A stretch of DNA of 64,000 bases from Montifringilla adamsi (taxonomy: Eukaryota; Chordata; Aves; Passeriformes; Passeridae), in NCBI GenBank assembly GCA_017590115.1, contig JAGGNK010010225.1, positions 7,240,469-7,304,468 of the forward strand, given 5' to 3'. Position 1 is the first letter of the stretch. Every line of letters begins with the position of its first letter. Positions 35,861 through 48,666 of this stretch are shown piece after piece. The translations under genes were made by a program, and so were the position numbers. The notes beneath the pieces are model-generated. The model was given only the letters and a program-made list of their open reading frames with translations. It ran no database searches and was not told the DNA's origin.

Positions 35861-38800
35861 GTGAGTATATTATTCTGCAAAGTGCAGCAATACATTAATA
35901 TAGACAGAGGCTTACAAAAGAGCTAAGGAATGTGCTCAGAAGCCAAAACCCTTTTCATTCTCAGGCTCTTTACTACTTTTTTGTGCCAGAAAATTATGCC
36001 TACCTGGTTATTTCCCTTTAACGTCACCAGAGAGATAGACGAATCTAAATGGGAAAACAAAAGAGGGAGATGTAAAGGAAAGGAGTCAGCTGCAAATGTT
36101 CTTCAGTAACTTAAAACAATGTTAAGCAAAATCCAACTAGTGCAGAGAATGTTGCACATGATAACAGCACGACCTCAAATGACTCGTTCTCCATTTAAAC
36201 TTCAACATCTAGGCCTCTACAGGAATTAGCATACACATTCTGGACACTCATTACCCATGCTTGGTTTTGTATAGCACACAAAAAAAAGGCAGGAAAAAGA
36301 AAGTGTAAACCCTTGCCAGCGTATTGTTTGCTGGCAATAGCAAGCAAACCGAATACTGAGCAGTCATGCTTCATCCAACAAGCATAACTGCTAGCCAAAT
36401 GCAGGCTTACAATTGTTTGGATGAAAAAGAGACTACCATCCATTCACCTCTGTATTAAGGATTTGATGAACTGTGCTGCAGCAAGCTAGGAATCAATCTT
36501 TTGGAAAGAACTGATATGAACATTTACTATAGGATGTGGCAAAGAGTATGAACTTCTCACATACACAATTTCCAAGTGGAAATAACTATAAACATCAAAT
36601 TCTATGGCTCCTATTGAGGGGGATCAAAAAAATATCCCAAACAGCTTCATCACTTGGAAGCATATGTGACCCCTAAAAGACATCAACTTCAGTTCTCTTC
36701 TCTTTTCTCAATGCTTTAAGATACAGGAACTAGGCTTACTTCTCTGGCAGCTTAACCCCTTCCTCTGCCTCCTCAGTGCAGGGAATCCTCCTCTACTGCT
36801 GCAGGGGAAGTGCAAGGAATGGGCTTGCACCCTCTTCCTCCAGTTAGTGCACTAACACTACACTACACCAAAACAGTGCCTTTTCATGGTAGTATGCATT
36901 GTTTCAGCTCAAATGTCCACCCAGGGTTGCAGTAACAGCACCTCTGAAAGGGGGAGTCACTGCAGCACAAAAATGGATCAAGCTGGAAAGAGAAAGATGG
37001 AAACAGCCCCTGTTTCTATAACCAGTCCAAGAAATAGAGAAAGAGATGAAGCTCCTTGCAAGAAGTGATTGGGAGCACACTATTGAGAAAAAAAACAGGG
37101 TGAAGGAAAAGCAGTAGCAGCAATACTTTTTCCTCTGTTGTGGCAGTGTAACTTTTAGGAAGGGAAAGAGAATCTGGACTGTGACCTGGACTGAACTGTT
37201 GTGGTACACCAGCAAGTTTGTATTTGGTGTGAAATTGCATTATATATTCAAAGCACTCTGCATGTATAATTTGTAAAAAAATCCTCAAGATAATGTCAGA
37301 ATCCCTGTAACTTAGAATAATACAACCTGTCAAGGGAAGAGATGTGTCCACAGGGAAAAAAAATCTGAGTGTGCAATCGAAAAATTTATGATACTATGAA
37401 ACCCTCTTAAACAAATAACCATTAATGGAACAAACCTGTTAAAATAAGTCTTTTTCCATGCTCAAATGTTACAGGTTTAATAAATTTTTACTGTATTAGC
37501 ACAGAAATGCACTTACACTTTCCATAGCTAATCTTGAAGGAACACACATTAACATACTGTATTTTTCTGCTGTATTAATGGACATTACAACTAAGACAGT
37601 ATTATTCTCATTATGAACCTAAAAACTAACACATGATCACAAAGCATTACTATGTTAACACTTTCCTGCAGAAATGTGAAATGAATAACACCTCTGTTCA
37701 GCTATTATTAAAAAGAATTTTCCTTATTAGAAGACAAAACCCCATACAGCCTTTTCTAAGAAAGCTTCACAATGCTTAGAACATACCTGACATCCAGTAT
37801 CCATAGTGTTAGTCACCTCTGCATGTGAATTTGTTGCAGAATCAGGGATTGGGTATTAAAATGTGAGTACCAACACATTTCCCATTAAAAAAAAAAAAAA
37901 CCAAAAAAAACCAAAAAAAAACACCCACCAAACTACAATGTCCAATCAGTGGCAAAACTCCCAAAGTTCATGAAATGGCCCCAGGACTGGTTTTGGTTCC
38001 ATAGACTCAGCATGAATACAAATGGAGTAGATGGGTGTTTACTGGAATTCAAGAAACAGACCACCATTTTTTCTGGTAATTAAAATGTCTAAACATTGAA
38101 TACTGGAGTTTGTTCTGTACTTGACCTGATAAGCACTGAGAGACCCAACCTGAGTCTACAGCTCCACTCTCTTCACAAAACACACAGAGTAATATCTTCA
38201 CTTGCACTGACCTGCCAACCAGTCTGCTACATCTTCACTGGTCAGATTAAATGCTTTGCAGTCCTCATGCTCCACTTAAATGTCCCACTTCACACATTTC
38301 AAGTCCTCATGGCACTTGTTATCCATCCTTATCTTAAATAGCTGTTGTCATCTTCTTCCTACTTCTGGTATCTCCTTGTCATGTCTATCTTTTCTTTTTG
38401 CTCCTCCTGCTTTTTTTTCTATGAACATACATAACCATATCCACAGACTCTAAATAACATCAGTGGTTGTTGGTGACCTGGTGTTGACAGCATAACTCAC
38501 AGTTTTGCTCTTTTTTCCACCTGGCAGCAGTAATCAGAGGAAATATTCCTTCCTCGCCCCAAATGTTTATCTTTACTGGCTCTGTTATCACCTTGGAACA
38601 AGAGAATGCACATGGCTTCTGCTGCACCTTCCCAACTTTCCTGCTTACAAACTAGTGTTGGTGTTAATCTTTTGCCCTACTTTTTATCAATGTTACACCT
38701 TTCCCCTTTATACTCTTCAAATCCAATCAATAAGTTTCAGAGTCTGTGAGTCTTGATCACTTTCCAGCAAGCTCTAAAGAGGCAAGCAATGAAGGAAGAG

Positions 38801-40594
38801 AAAAACAGAAATGGCAATAGATGCAAAATTACTTTCTTTCAAAGAGTTCATACATGTAATTTGATGAGTTAGGTATGCTTTCCAAGATCAAACCCTTTAA
38901 AGTGCTATTCCGGAAAATGTCCGGACTGCAGAAATGGACAATAGCATCTCTGGGAATTATGGGACTAGAGCAAAAACTAACATCAAGGTAGCACAGAAAA
39001 TACCATAATATCTTATCTCAGGTCCACACAGGGCAGATCTCTCATGCAGATGACATTGTACAGCTACTGACCCATCAAAGAAAGATTTCAAAAGTTGTCT
39101 AAAGATAGCTGCTAATATCCCAAGAACCATGCTAAGGCACGGTTTTAAATTTCTAGGCAGTGACACAGCTGGTATTTTTGACAGTGGCAGCGGCAGCAGC
39201 TCTAGGTAGGTCAGGTTGAATTGGAAGCCATGGTGAATTAGGTCCCCATGCTTTGGAAACTCTCATCTTTTCTTGGTCATGTAAAATGTACCATATGATA
39301 GAGGACTGTTGTCAATTCAGAGAAGCCTATTTCTCTGGCACTGTTATTACAAGTATCTGATGACATCCCAAGTAACCCTGAAGAATATTCCTATATCTGT
39401 CACACTAGAAGAACCTTGTCTGCCTTAGCTGTTCACAGACTAAAGCTCTTTTCTCTTTCCAGTTTACCTTTTTCCTAAGTGTTTCTTATTGTCACTACGA
39501 GGCATACACAGCACAGTGAATAATGACACTGGTTAAAGAGAGCTAACAGAAGAATTTTTTCCCAAAAAAAATACGACAATATTTGTAGAAATATGCAAGC
39601 ACTGAACACTATCCTAGTGAAACAGCTTTCCAATTTGTGACACTGTCCACACACAGGGAGATGGTGTAGGAGCTGATAAAGAGCTTCCAATGCTGAGCAC
39701 TGAGATCTCAGGTGGGAATGGTGAAACCACTCTCAGCTTTCAGGTGACACATGAACAGTTAATGGAATGTGCCACTGCTAATCTACAGCACGTCATGACT
39801 GGAGTTGGCCCAAAAAAGTTTAAAAGCTTCCACAAATGTGTTGGTTGTGTTTGTCTGGTAGAAGAGGGAAAGAAAGGAGATGAGAGTGGGAGAGAGAGGA
39901 AATTGCTCTTAGTTGTCTTCTCTTTTGAACCTGCTTACAAAAGACAGCAGAATTACACCTGCCCCAACTGCCTTCTCACACTCACTGGTGTGGGGGCAAA
40001 GACGTCATTGAAATTGCTGCATTTTTTAACTCCCCATAATTTTTTTAAATTTTCTGTTTTATTCTGATATTTCACTTCCTTTAAACTAAGTAACTTCTGG
40101 GGTTTTTTTTTTTTCAAGACATGGAGAATCAGAACTCCTGAAAAGCTTTTCCCCTGCTTCTTAGTCTAGATGTTCCTGTCCTGCCCCCTCTCCAATATGC
40201 TGCTATCCACTATTCTCAGGCTATAGAAGAAATAAACCTAAAATAAAACCCACCTTCAAAATCTGGATCTTTCCCTTTCACTGCAAAATAATGTTTCTGA
40301 AGTATCTTTCCCACAGAATATAGATCCTTTAAATACAACAGGTGTGTATTGGTGGGATATGAGTTCAGCTGGTGCAGTTGCAATGTCTTTGCTGAGAGGC
40401 TGAAAGCAACAATGCCAACATCTGCCAGGGCTGGATGGCTGATCCAGCCATAGTCCCACTCAAAATATCATCATCCACATATATCTTACTACTTACATCA
40501 GAATTATGTCCATGAAAAAACAAGAATGTACAGATAATTTAACTGCAGAAAAAACCTCAGAATTAATAATCAAGTAAATTATATGGAAGGTAAA

Positions 40595-40840
40595 AAAGGA
40601 AATAACTAACAGCCAGAATAGATTTATTAAGAAAAAATCATGTCAGACCAGACTAATTTCCTTCTGTGAAAGACAGACAGTGGACATGGATAGGGAAAAG
40701 TAGTCAAAGATCTGTATATTGATTTTAATAAGTATTTGACAAACTTTAATTGGAATTCCTCATACGCAAACTCAGCAAAGACACATTTCAAAATTACTGT
40801 AAAGTGGTTACAAAACTGTTAAAAAAAAAAACTCACTGAG
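40595..40840 (+). mobile_element. Ancient CR1/L3-like reverse transcriptase remnant
   Basis: Plus-strand translation gives NSQNRFIKKKSCQTRLISFC, a clear match to the conserved block upstream of reverse transcriptase motif A in CR1/L3-type LINEs. After a frame change the words LYIDFNKY correspond to motif A (family form YLDFSKAFD). LIRKLSKDTF and a WLQN-like stretch then follow the usual order. Key aspartates and the FD pair are lost, with stops and frameshifts. The 3' end is not recognisable, so this is an internal fragment. Degeneration is much greater than in the 48-50 kb copies, which suggests an old insertion. Confidence 0.75.
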
Positions 40841-43800
40841 GAGAATCATAATCTGCTTTAATAAAGCATAACCTGCTTTATTCCCATAGTGGAGGAATGG
40901 GATCTTGCAGAGAGCTTTCTTGAACCCAATATGACTTCCTACTTCCAGTAATAATTTGGAACCTGCTGGACACAACAACCTTACAGCTCTAGTAAGCACA
41001 TTAAAAGACAGCCCTCGAATTCAAAACCTCCTTTAGAAGCTGGAGAAATTTTGTAAAAGAAATCAAAACAAATACACACAAGAAAATAATCGTCTGCATT
41101 CAGAAGAGGGAGAAGAAGCAGCTGAGAGAAGCTTTTCAGAAAAGGGTTCAAAGGCACATGGTAAATGCAAGCCATAAATTCTGTGTTATTGTGAAAAAGT
41201 CAGGAAATAAACTGGCATGTGTAAATGGAAACAGGTATCTACATGTCAACACGTGCCTTGATGCAGCCCTTCTGCTCTACTGATGCCTGTGAAGACTGCA
41301 GGTAGAAGTCAGCTCTGATACCAATGAGATCTCAGTTTTGCAAAGCATACTTCAAGAAAGATGTGAGATATACAAGACTTCCTCCAACAACAATAAAGTG
41401 AAAACTTATTCCTTTAAGAGAGACTGCAAGAACTGGGATAATTTATTTGTGTACGAAAATAAACAGATGCAGGCAATAATAAGACTCTTCAGTATAAAAA
41501 GATACTGTAAACAGAAATAAAATAAGGTGTACTGATGCAAGATAACAGGATTAAAATGCAACAAGGGAGATTCAAGCCAGATATTAAGAAAAGCTCAAAA
41601 ATGTTAAAAATGGCAAAAGACTGAAATAAAAGGCTATGAAGACTGGTGGAGCCTCCACAATTGCAGGACTTTGGAAAGACAACAGACTTCTTCTTTAGAG
41701 CCTTGTCTACCCCAAGTCCTATTTTTGCATTTCAAAGTGAGGTATCACTAGTCTCAAGGTGGCTCTTGCCCTTGACAGTGTTTGGGACGCAGTGCTGCAG
41801 AGGCATAGATGTGAGTCAGGTGGCAGAAAGTCCAGGAAGGTATGGACCTCTGGGATGGGCTGCCTAGACCTGGACAGCTTGGTTCTGCTTCAACCCTGTG
41901 GCCTGAATACCAGGCTGAACCTGTCCAGGAAAGCTAAGGCCTGAGAAAGTGCAACTGTTCTACACAGAAAGAGAAGCTGAGAATTACTCTTGGTCTTCAG
42001 CTCCCCAGTCAATGTGATTAATGTTAATGCATAAGTTGAATACATGTGAAATTCTACCCAAAACATCAAGCATTAAGAAATTAAACATTTTCTAGCCACG
42101 CACTCATACATGTGAATTATCACAGATGTATCCACTCCATACTCAAAATACACTGTGCTACTCAGTGTGGGTACTTCAACAGTAAAAAGACCTGCATTTG
42201 GTACATACTTCCACTCCTAGGTGTGCCAATTTTCTGAACTACTCCCCCCTAGACTATCTGGAATATATGTGTAGGGAATTTAGTTCAGTTCTGTGGGTGA
42301 GGTGATATGCATGCTGTCCTTCTGCATTTGAAGAGCAAGATAATAGGATTATATTCAGGTCTGGTGCTGCAATTTTTGACATAATAGAGTATTTTTTCTC
42401 TAAAAGTGCACAAACTATGGATGAGATGGCAGTAAGAACACTTTTTGCTTTTTGTGGTAGCAAACCCTCAGTGAGCTAAGAGTATAACCATTTAACTGCC
42501 TCTGTAATTTTCTAAGCAACAGAAAATATTAAAAAATCCAGAGTACAAGCTTTAAATTGAATATCTACCTCATTGACTACCTAATTAATTCCTAATGACA
42601 TAAGCATTGGTGAGCAGTAAGTGCAATTTAGAAGGTCAGAATTTTAAAATTAATCACTGAATTTTAAAACCCAGGTGCTATTTTAACACAAATTTTTTTC
42701 TTTATTGTCAAAAAGAAAGACAGAAACATGACCTGTTTTCAACATGGTGATAGAAAACATTTGTACAAACTAAACATTCATAGTTCAGTTCTCACTGTGA
42801 ATTAACTCTAAATGAAAGTATTTTTATGTTCCTGACCTAAAAATACATAAACAGAAATTAAGCTGAGCCATAGAAAGATTAATTACTGCATTGTCTTCCT
42901 TATGGAAAATAAGGTCTGGATAGTCTACTGCTATTATGTGTGCTAAATAATCAATATTTTATAGTCTTATCATATTTAACTTCACAAGTACATCTAAATA
43001 CCCTTTTTGAGACATTCTAGTGCAATACTGTGAACATAATTCATGGTCATATTCAGGTGGATTAATGATTCCCTGAAATACACCATGCATGGGAAATCAT
43101 ATTTCATCTGCATCTATTTCTCTTATTTGTTACCTAATCTTTCAAACCCCAAAGTTCTCTGCAGCACCATCTGAATTTAAACAAAACATTTTCCAGTGGT
43201 CTTTTTCACAGGAAGGGCATAAATCTTCACATTTACCAGATTATAGACCATTGAGAAAGCTAGAATTTAATTAAATTTTAATTAAAGTTAGAAAAATTTA
43301 GAAAGCTTTCTAAAAGTTTGTAATCCTTGGGTCCAATGCCTTAATAACCAGTTAAAAATCCAGATGTACTAAAATGGTGAAAGGTTCAGAAAACTAATTT
43401 CTAAACTGCTACTGACTTGGGCCACAAATGGTGCAAGGTCCTGCACTACAAGACCTTGAATACACAGGTCCTTTCTCTCCCTTCATAGCACTGTGTAGGG
43501 ACTTGGTCCATAACAACTCCAGCTGCATTGCAGGTTTCCTTTGAATACAATGAGGGAGAAATACAATGCGACACAGCAGAATGTTTCCACATTTCAGTAG
43601 CTTTTGAGAGACCTCTGATCAAAGATCAATTATTTTTTTATGTATTGGTTTAATCACAGTTTGTAAATGTCTCTTCGCAGGTATTTAAACCAAAACAGGA
43701 TTGCCAAACGTGTGCCTTTAAATGTCCATCCACCACAGACACACTTTTTGTATCAGTGAATGACAGGGGAAAAGGTAAAAATTAAAGGCAACAGCAAACT

Positions 43801-45380
43801 TCTGCTGGTAGATTCAATTACTTTCCTACCCATGTATCTCCTTTGAACTTAACAGCTACAAAGAGCCCCTCAGTGCAATCTTAAGATCCTAGTTCAGAAA
43901 AGGTTTCATGCACAAGCTGTAAACAGGTGACCAAGTTTCATTAAAGACATCAGGATGTAGCAACCCACTCAAGTCAATAAACTGCCAAGTGTTTTTCTCA
44001 GTCATGATGGCTTGATGAATCAGCCTTCAGCACCAGCAGCCTGAGTCCAGGTTGATCTCTTTAAAACTTGGTAAAAGTTCGACCACCCTGAAAGGAATAA
44101 AAAGCATCACCTTATGTCATCTTGTGCCTCTGATGAAGTTAAGCTGAGCATACATTAGCCTTCTTCTTCTTTTTTTTTTCCCTGTAAATATATTGCTTAT
44201 TTTTGCACTATGTTCACTTGAAGAATAACACTGTCTTTTAAAGTAGCATCATTTTGCAAATGTCACTGTAATTTTCCCCAAAGTATCATCCATTAGTTAT
44301 AAAAGGTGCAAATGAAAAGGATTTTAAAATTGGCATGGGGGTAGAGGAATATGGAGTAATGCACTAATAGCCTAGGTGGTGGCTGGAATTTTGGCAAGCT
44401 TTCAAAAGAGAAAGGGAGAGAGAGAGACAGATGATCAACTGAACTTCTTGTACATTTTTATATATGAAGTTAAAAGGGACTATCAGGAGTTATGAAAGCA
44501 TTTCTAAAACAGGAATTACAAAGAAGGATGCACTATTGTGGATAAACATGCAGATATATATATATATATATATTTATATTCACACCTACATGTACTGAAA
44601 TGAGAAAGGAGAATGATACAGATTCACAGTTAGCATGCTGTGCATCTCATCACCCCTAATGGTGTTTTACCGTATTTGCAACAGTTGTTGACCAAAGTTG
44701 CAGATGACTTCCAGTTTGTAAGCACTAACATGACTGAAATATATGCACAAACAAGAGTTTGAAATTGAAATGCAGAAAAGATTTCAGTAATATTAGGTTT
44801 GCAACTGAATTTTTTCATTACTTGATTGCATTTTGGATTTTTTTTCATGACCAACCAAATTTTCTTGAAAAAATGGGACAGCATTATTTTATCCCCTTTT
44901 ATCAATCAGTTCAGGGGTGAAAAGAATTTTGGCCATCATTAGCTGCAGTTACATGCATTGCCGTTGTCACCTGTTCAGAATATTAAGCTAAAAATTGTTT
45001 AGAAGTTATTTATGAAAATACAGTCTTTAAACTCCTATTGTCAATACACTGATTTAAATTTTTTCAGTAAATTTTCTTTTTTGATATCTGAATCACTCCC
45101 ACTCACTCGTTCTTCTCTTGCTTCCCCTCTTGCAGTGTGTCCAGTACTTTTGCACAAATAGCACTGAGTTCAAAACCAGAAATAAATATATTTCCTCTGT
45201 TTTCTCTTCTTCTTCTGTCCCTTGACCACAAAACTGTGAAAAATTCTAAAGCAATGGAAAAGAAATGTTGCCAAAGGTCAAGCAACCTTAGGTAGGAGAC
45301 CTTCTGCTCCAGCTTACTGCTGCATTAACTCAAGCAACGGACTCCTGTTTATGACTTGCACTCCTTTTTAGCTCAATACC

Positions 45381-45544
45381 TTAATAATCAGGTTATTAGC
45401 TCTTCTGCTTATAGTCTCTTAAAACTGTATGATTTTGGTTTCCTCTGGTATCCAAGCACAGCACTTTAGTAATCAGGTTATTAGCTGTTCTGGTTATTAT
45501 CTTTTAAAACTCGGAATGATTTTGGCCTCATCTGGTAGCCAAGC
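45381..45544 (+). repeat. Two-copy tandem repeat, 85-bp period
   Basis: A unit starting TTAATAATCAGGTTATTAGC at 45,381 recurs at 45,466 as TTAGTAATCAGGTTATTAGC. Both copies run on to a shared TGATTTTGG and CTCTGGTA/ATCTGGTA-CCAAGC end. The second copy has a few small differences and ends near 45,544. Identity is roughly 80% or a little more by eye, so this is an old local duplication, not a recent one. Confidence 0.85.
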
Positions 45545-45842
45545 CGTTGGGAATTAGGCCTCAAGAAGCCTTACCGGACTGAAAAAACACATTCAATCCA
45601 CTTTATTTGGGGATTCAATATTCAGAAAATGTAAGGCATTTATCCAGTACTTAATCACACCCTGTATTCTCCTAAACATGAGTATGGGTTTGCCCCAAGT
45701 TTAACTGTGCAGTGTAATATAACTCTACTGCTACAGAGGAGGAAGAAAATACACATACTTTAGGATTGATCTGATACACCATGTTTTCTCTTAATTATTC
45801 TGGGAAATAAGAAATAAGATGACAATAAGAAGGTCTCAGGAC

Positions 45843-45889
45843 CTTTTTCTTTTTTTTCCTTTTCCTTTCCTTTCCTTTCTTTTTTCTTT

Positions 45890-45931
<42 letters not shown>
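45843..45931. repeat. Polypyrimidine tract ending in ~40 T
   Basis: A run of (TTTCC)-like units (about 45,850-45,880) grades into T-rich sequence and then into about 40 uninterrupted T (45,892-45,931). There is no retroposed body on the right in the minus sense. Homopurine-homopyrimidine mirror tracts of this kind can adopt triplex (H-DNA) structure. Confidence 0.9.
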
Positions 45932-45932
<1 letters not shown>

Positions 45933-48349
45933 TAATCTATGCAGATCTTATCATCTTCTATGTATTTGAAGTACTCCAACATGAAGTGCAACAGCTCACG
46001 GCTAAGCAAGTCTATAGCCTATAAAGTATGGCACGGGAGTATAACAAAATCTAAAGTCTTTGAATTCACTTTTTACTCTGCAGTTGCTGTCTTACGATCA
46101 TTTTTCATTTAACTATGTGGTTTTTTGCATATTTTATGAAAAAGAATTCCAAATTTGAGGGCACAATTAATTTGAATTAGCCTTACTGACTAGCCATGAT
46201 TTCACATATTCCCAGTTTTAAAGTATGCCAAATTAGGCATACCAGTTTACTCAAAGCAGTGGTTCCTTCTGTATTGAAATAGCTTCTTGCCTCTCCTTAA
46301 TGTATAGAAAAAGACTGCATACATGTTTTTATAATAGGTGTAACAGTCTTCTGATAACTGTGCTGTAGAAAAAGATTTTGTAGCTGCTGGTTTATTTAGA
46401 CAGTTGGATTTTTGTTTGTAGGTTTGAGGAGTCTTATGGAAGGACTGAGTGGGAGGGGATTGCTTTGTTTCTTGTCTTGCTTTATCAATCAAATGTTTTA
46501 ACTTTCTGAAGCAATCTGTGGATGCTGAAGCTCTTATAACTGTTTTAACAATAACATATCTGCATTTGAGTGAAAGACAACGTAAGGAGTAACCTGCTTT
46601 TAACCATCCTAACAAACACCAAAGATGGCAAGAAAATCAGGTTTCAGCCTGGTTAGGATTTTGTAGTATCTCTTCCTTTTCATAGCTTTAAACATGAAAA
46701 TAACAATGAATGTCTTCTCTTGGCTATCACTAATATACTTGGTACTAATCTCCCTTGGAAATTCATGTCTCTTTCCATCAGCCCTAGATGTAACTTAGAC
46801 ATCTCATTTTAGATCAGTAAAGATAATTAAGATGAATACCGTAAACTAGAGGCAGGGAAAAAGTGGGTGTCAAGGAATGACAGTAAAAAGTATCTCCATA
46901 GTTAAAGGTAGCCTGGTAGAACCAAAACCCTCTTTATGGAGTGCACGGGTAGAAGATTTTGGCAGCTTATCTTGAGACATAATATTACTATCCTAAGAGG
47001 CTGCATGATGCAGCCAGGGCTCACAGAACAGTAACACAATGCATTTCCTGCCTTCTTAAAGCTGTTTGTCATTTTCCACACTGCTTCAGATATAATTATT
47101 CTTTAAAAAAAAATTGCATTCGAAAATATTTCCCAGCTAAAAGCATCATCAAGTCTCTTTCATAACTTGTAAATGGAACAAAAACCAGTTAGAAACCGTG
47201 TTCTAGGTGCTGTAATGGGTGCTTACTGCTGCATTCACTGAATCCATCAGTAGCACTTCACAGACATCTAGCAAGCCTATTTGCTTCATAAATCATTGAA
47301 ATGCGTGAAGACCTTTTGCTTAACCCAGAAATATTCTTTAAGTGTTTAACATCAATAATAATGAAAACTGGCATCACAACAGCTTAAGCAATGTAAAATA
47401 TGGCATCGTAGGGTTCAGCTTGACTTTCATTGAAGGATTTCTAAAAATAAGAGTACATCATCAACAGTGACAGCTTGCTTAGTGACTCAACACAGTGGGA
47501 AACCTATTGCTCTAGAGGACTATGTTCTGCCTCATTATTTAATACAGACATCACAACCATGCTGTTCTGTTTTCAGTTCCTAAATGCATGATGCAAAGGA
47601 ACCCACACCTCAGTACGTCTGCCCTACAGAGTGAGAATAATTCAGAGTTGTTAGATCTGCACTACTGATAGCATACTATCAGCATATTAGTGCCAAGTTA
47701 CATAATATATTGTGAGAGTTAGAAACATTTGATAGTCTTTCTGAAACCTCAGCTGCTGGAATCAAGATATTGTACGAAAACATCTGCTTCCATTTTCTAA
47801 GTGTGCACACTTCTAGCACTCAGTACATAAAGAAAAGCTCTAGCCCATGAACAAAATATACTCTGAAGCATGAACACAGAGACGCACAAAAATAATTGAA
47901 AATATAATTAAAAAACACTTTCAGTCACATTTTTGAAAGTTCAGCATTCACATTATTGCAATATTTATACTTTATACATTAAATACATGAGGCCTATGAA
48001 TAGGAAGAAAAATGAAGTGGAAGAGAATGGAAGACAGTGGGGAAATAGGAGGAAGAATACATGGAAGATAGACAGACACCAGACAATTATCTGGGTCAAG
48101 TATTAGGAATAAGAAAAGGCAGAAAAAACCTTGTGGAGAAAGACCCAGGACTGCCAGCATATGTGGAGAGATGCTCATGCATAGAGAGTTAGGTAGAAAT
48201 ATGATGGGGAAAAAAGTGGATAGTGGACCAGTGGATAGAGTATGGCAAAGAGAATTCAGGACAGGAGACAGTCAGTAACGGGTGGGAGACTTGGATTGTA
48301 AAAGCAGATGACTGTGAGAACTGAGAGACAGCAAGACAAGGAAGGCAAG

Positions 48350-48666
48350 ACACCGGCATGGCTGAGTAGGGAAATACTGGTCAAACTATAGGAAAAGAAT
48401 CAAAAGCACAGACAATGAAAACAAGGACAGGTAACCTGCAAAGAGTATAGAGATGAGGTTTGGTTTTGTAGGGATGGAGTGAGGAAGTCTAAAGCCAAGG
48501 CAAAGCTGGAACTCAGTTTGGCAAAGGACAACAAGAATAATAAGAAGGGCTTCTATATGTATGTTAACCAAAAAAGGAAGGCCTAAAAATGTGTACCCAC
48601 ATTGATAAATAGTGCTGGAAAATGGGTAACAATAGCTGAGGAGAAGCTGATATGCTCAACAGTTTT
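48350..48666 (+). mobile_element. CR1 LINE ORF2 fragment, left half of split element
   Basis: Plus-strand sequence follows the CR1 ORF2 region between endonuclease and reverse transcriptase. GCATGGCTGAGTAGGG, CTGGTCAAACTATAGG and AAGAGTATAGAGATGAGG are in the expected order. The translation then has KAKAKLELSLAKDNKNNKKG, followed by GFYMYV and later EEKLICSTVF. A stop follows QKRKA, so it is dead. The match ends where the tail of a minus-strand CR1 begins (about 48,667). The next part of the same ORF2 reappears on the plus strand at about 50,415, so this is the left half of an interrupted element. The 5' limit is approximate. Confidence 0.8.

Larger units (their letters stand above)
34702..40594. 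other. Noncoding sequence, no protein gene seen
   Basis: Apart from one possible noncoding exon (35,799-35,860) and a short tandem repeat (35,218-35,277), I see no gene. Simple tracts include (CT)n at about 35,616-35,637 and an A-rich run at about 37,886-37,921. Plus frames at 38,096-38,341 and 39,690-40,067 are open for 81 and 125 codons but match no family. The 38.1-38.7 kb part has a pyrimidine-rich strand. Confidence 0.5.
40841..48349. other. Unique AT-rich noncoding sequence, no gene seen
   Basis: Aside from the 85-bp tandem repeat and the pyrimidine/poly(T) tract listed separately, I see unique sequence. A pure (TA)n run of about 20 bases lies near 44,553-44,573 and a short (GA)n near 44,414-44,430. 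A minus frame at 46,247-46,615 (122 codons) matches no family. The part from about 48,000 to 48,350 is purine-rich on the plus strand and may include further decayed 5' CR1 sequence that I cannot align. Confidence 0.5.
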
